DNA from: Streptomyces venezuelae
GTDB lineage: Bacteria > Actinomycetota > Actinomycetes > Streptomycetales > Streptomycetaceae
Reading direction: 5' to 3'
Length of the DNA: 64,000 nt
Assembly: GCF_008642375.1 (NCBI RefSeq)
Contig: NZ_CP029194.1
Span: forward strand, 3,534,001 to 3,598,000
Under the pieces are notes generated by a model. That model made no database searches. It was not told the DNA's origin and saw only the letters and a program-made list of their open reading frames with translations. Position numbers and translations under genes: made by a program. Below are positions 63,913 to 64,000 of this stretch, one piece after another. Position 1 is the stretch's first letter, and each line of letters begins with the position of its first letter.

Positions 63913-64000
63913 TTGGTTAACGACCACCCTATCGTCTCCGCGTCCAACAGCAACCCCGGGGCCTCCCCGTTCGATAAAATCCGCCGAACGGACGACACCG
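63913..64000 (+). CDS. BRO-like phage antirepressor, N-terminal fragment
   Basis: An open frame from TTG 63913, with GGAGG nine bases before it, runs off the window end. It reads VNDHPIVSASNSNPGASPFD and then KIRRTDD. The SPFD-x-IRR-x-D segment is the typical beginning of BRO-N / DinD-like antirepressors in Streptomyces elements. Upstream in-frame ATGs at 63871 and 63892 are possible but lack ribosome sites. Confidence 0.6.
   Translation, partial: MVNDHPIVSASNSNPGASPFDKIRRTDDT

Larger units (their letters stand above)
56356..64000. mobile_element. Second integrated element (phage-satellite- or prophage-like), truncated by the window
   Basis: An integrase and XRE repressor on the minus strand face a divergent plus-strand operon of xis, small genes and a D5 primase-helicase, followed by an iteron array, more small genes and the start of a BRO-like antirepressor. 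This layout is that of phage-inducible islands or of a prophage early region. The far end and any capsid, terminase or transfer genes are outside the window, and I could not identify the att site. Confidence 0.75.

Noticed and set aside
63807..63998. Minus-strand 63-codon frame at the right edge
   Set aside because: It lies opposite the antirepressor start, which has a ribosome site and a recognisable motif; no motif seen in the minus frame.

Overview
The window is high-GC actinobacterial DNA, almost certainly a Streptomyces or close relative chromosome. The ribosomal and RNA polymerase genes closely resemble Streptomyces proteins I remember, the order aspC / tRNA-Trp / secE-nusG-rplK-rplA / lipoprotein / rplJ-rplL / rpoB-rpoC is the Streptomyces one, and GC-rich codons, GTG/TTG starts and overlapping stop-start pairs are frequent. 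Layout: (1) 1-17.8 kb, a non-contractile (siphovirus-type) tail cluster with lysis genes; (2) 17.9-31 kb, the rpoC-rpoB-rplL-rplJ, rplA-rplK and nusG-secE operons and tRNA-Trp on the minus strand; (3) 31.2-39.7 kb, housekeeping genes (aspartate aminotransferase, adenosine deaminase family, TetR regulator, murB, two MaoC-type genes, rpmG, tRNA-Met, tRNA-Thr, an amidohydrolase-like protein and NAD(P)-binding proteins); (4) 39.76-55.66 kb, an SLP1/pSAM2-type actinomycete integrative and conjugative element (AICE) in a tRNA-Tyr gene, bounded by a 55-bp direct repeat; (5) yajQ; (6) 56.4 kb to the right edge, a second integrated element of phage-satellite or prophage type, cut by the window end. The tail cluster holds, in order, a zinc-ribbon protein and a small MerR-type HTH protein, an ATP-grasp-like gene on the other strand, tail terminator, major tail protein, tail assembly chaperone with a probable -1 frameshift, two divergent small regulator-like genes around a LexA-like box, a coiled-coil membrane protein, two tape-measure-like proteins, a distal tail protein, three tandem paralogous receptor-binding proteins, tail hub and minor tail proteins, an amidase endolysin and two holin-like membrane proteins. 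No portal, capsid, terminase, integrase or sheath gene is visible, so I read it as an F-type (flexible, non-contractile) tailocin next to rpoC rather than a phage, with the caveat that the left edge is cut. The AICE carries integrase and excisionase, a prim-pol and an ATPase for replication, TraA/TraB-type transfer genes, Spd-like membrane proteins, a tandem GntR-type (KorSA-like) regulator, and an HD / Nudix / XRE group. Two repeat arrays stand out: CTGACACC copies right after traB (candidate clt transfer locus) and GCGTCACC copies between the ATPase and xis (candidate origin). The second element has int and an XRE repressor on one strand and, divergently, xis, small genes, a D5-type primase-helicase, a two-armed GGTCCGGGT array (candidate origin) and the start of a BRO-like antirepressor. 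That layout resembles phage-inducible chromosomal islands, but a prophage early region is equally possible from what is visible.
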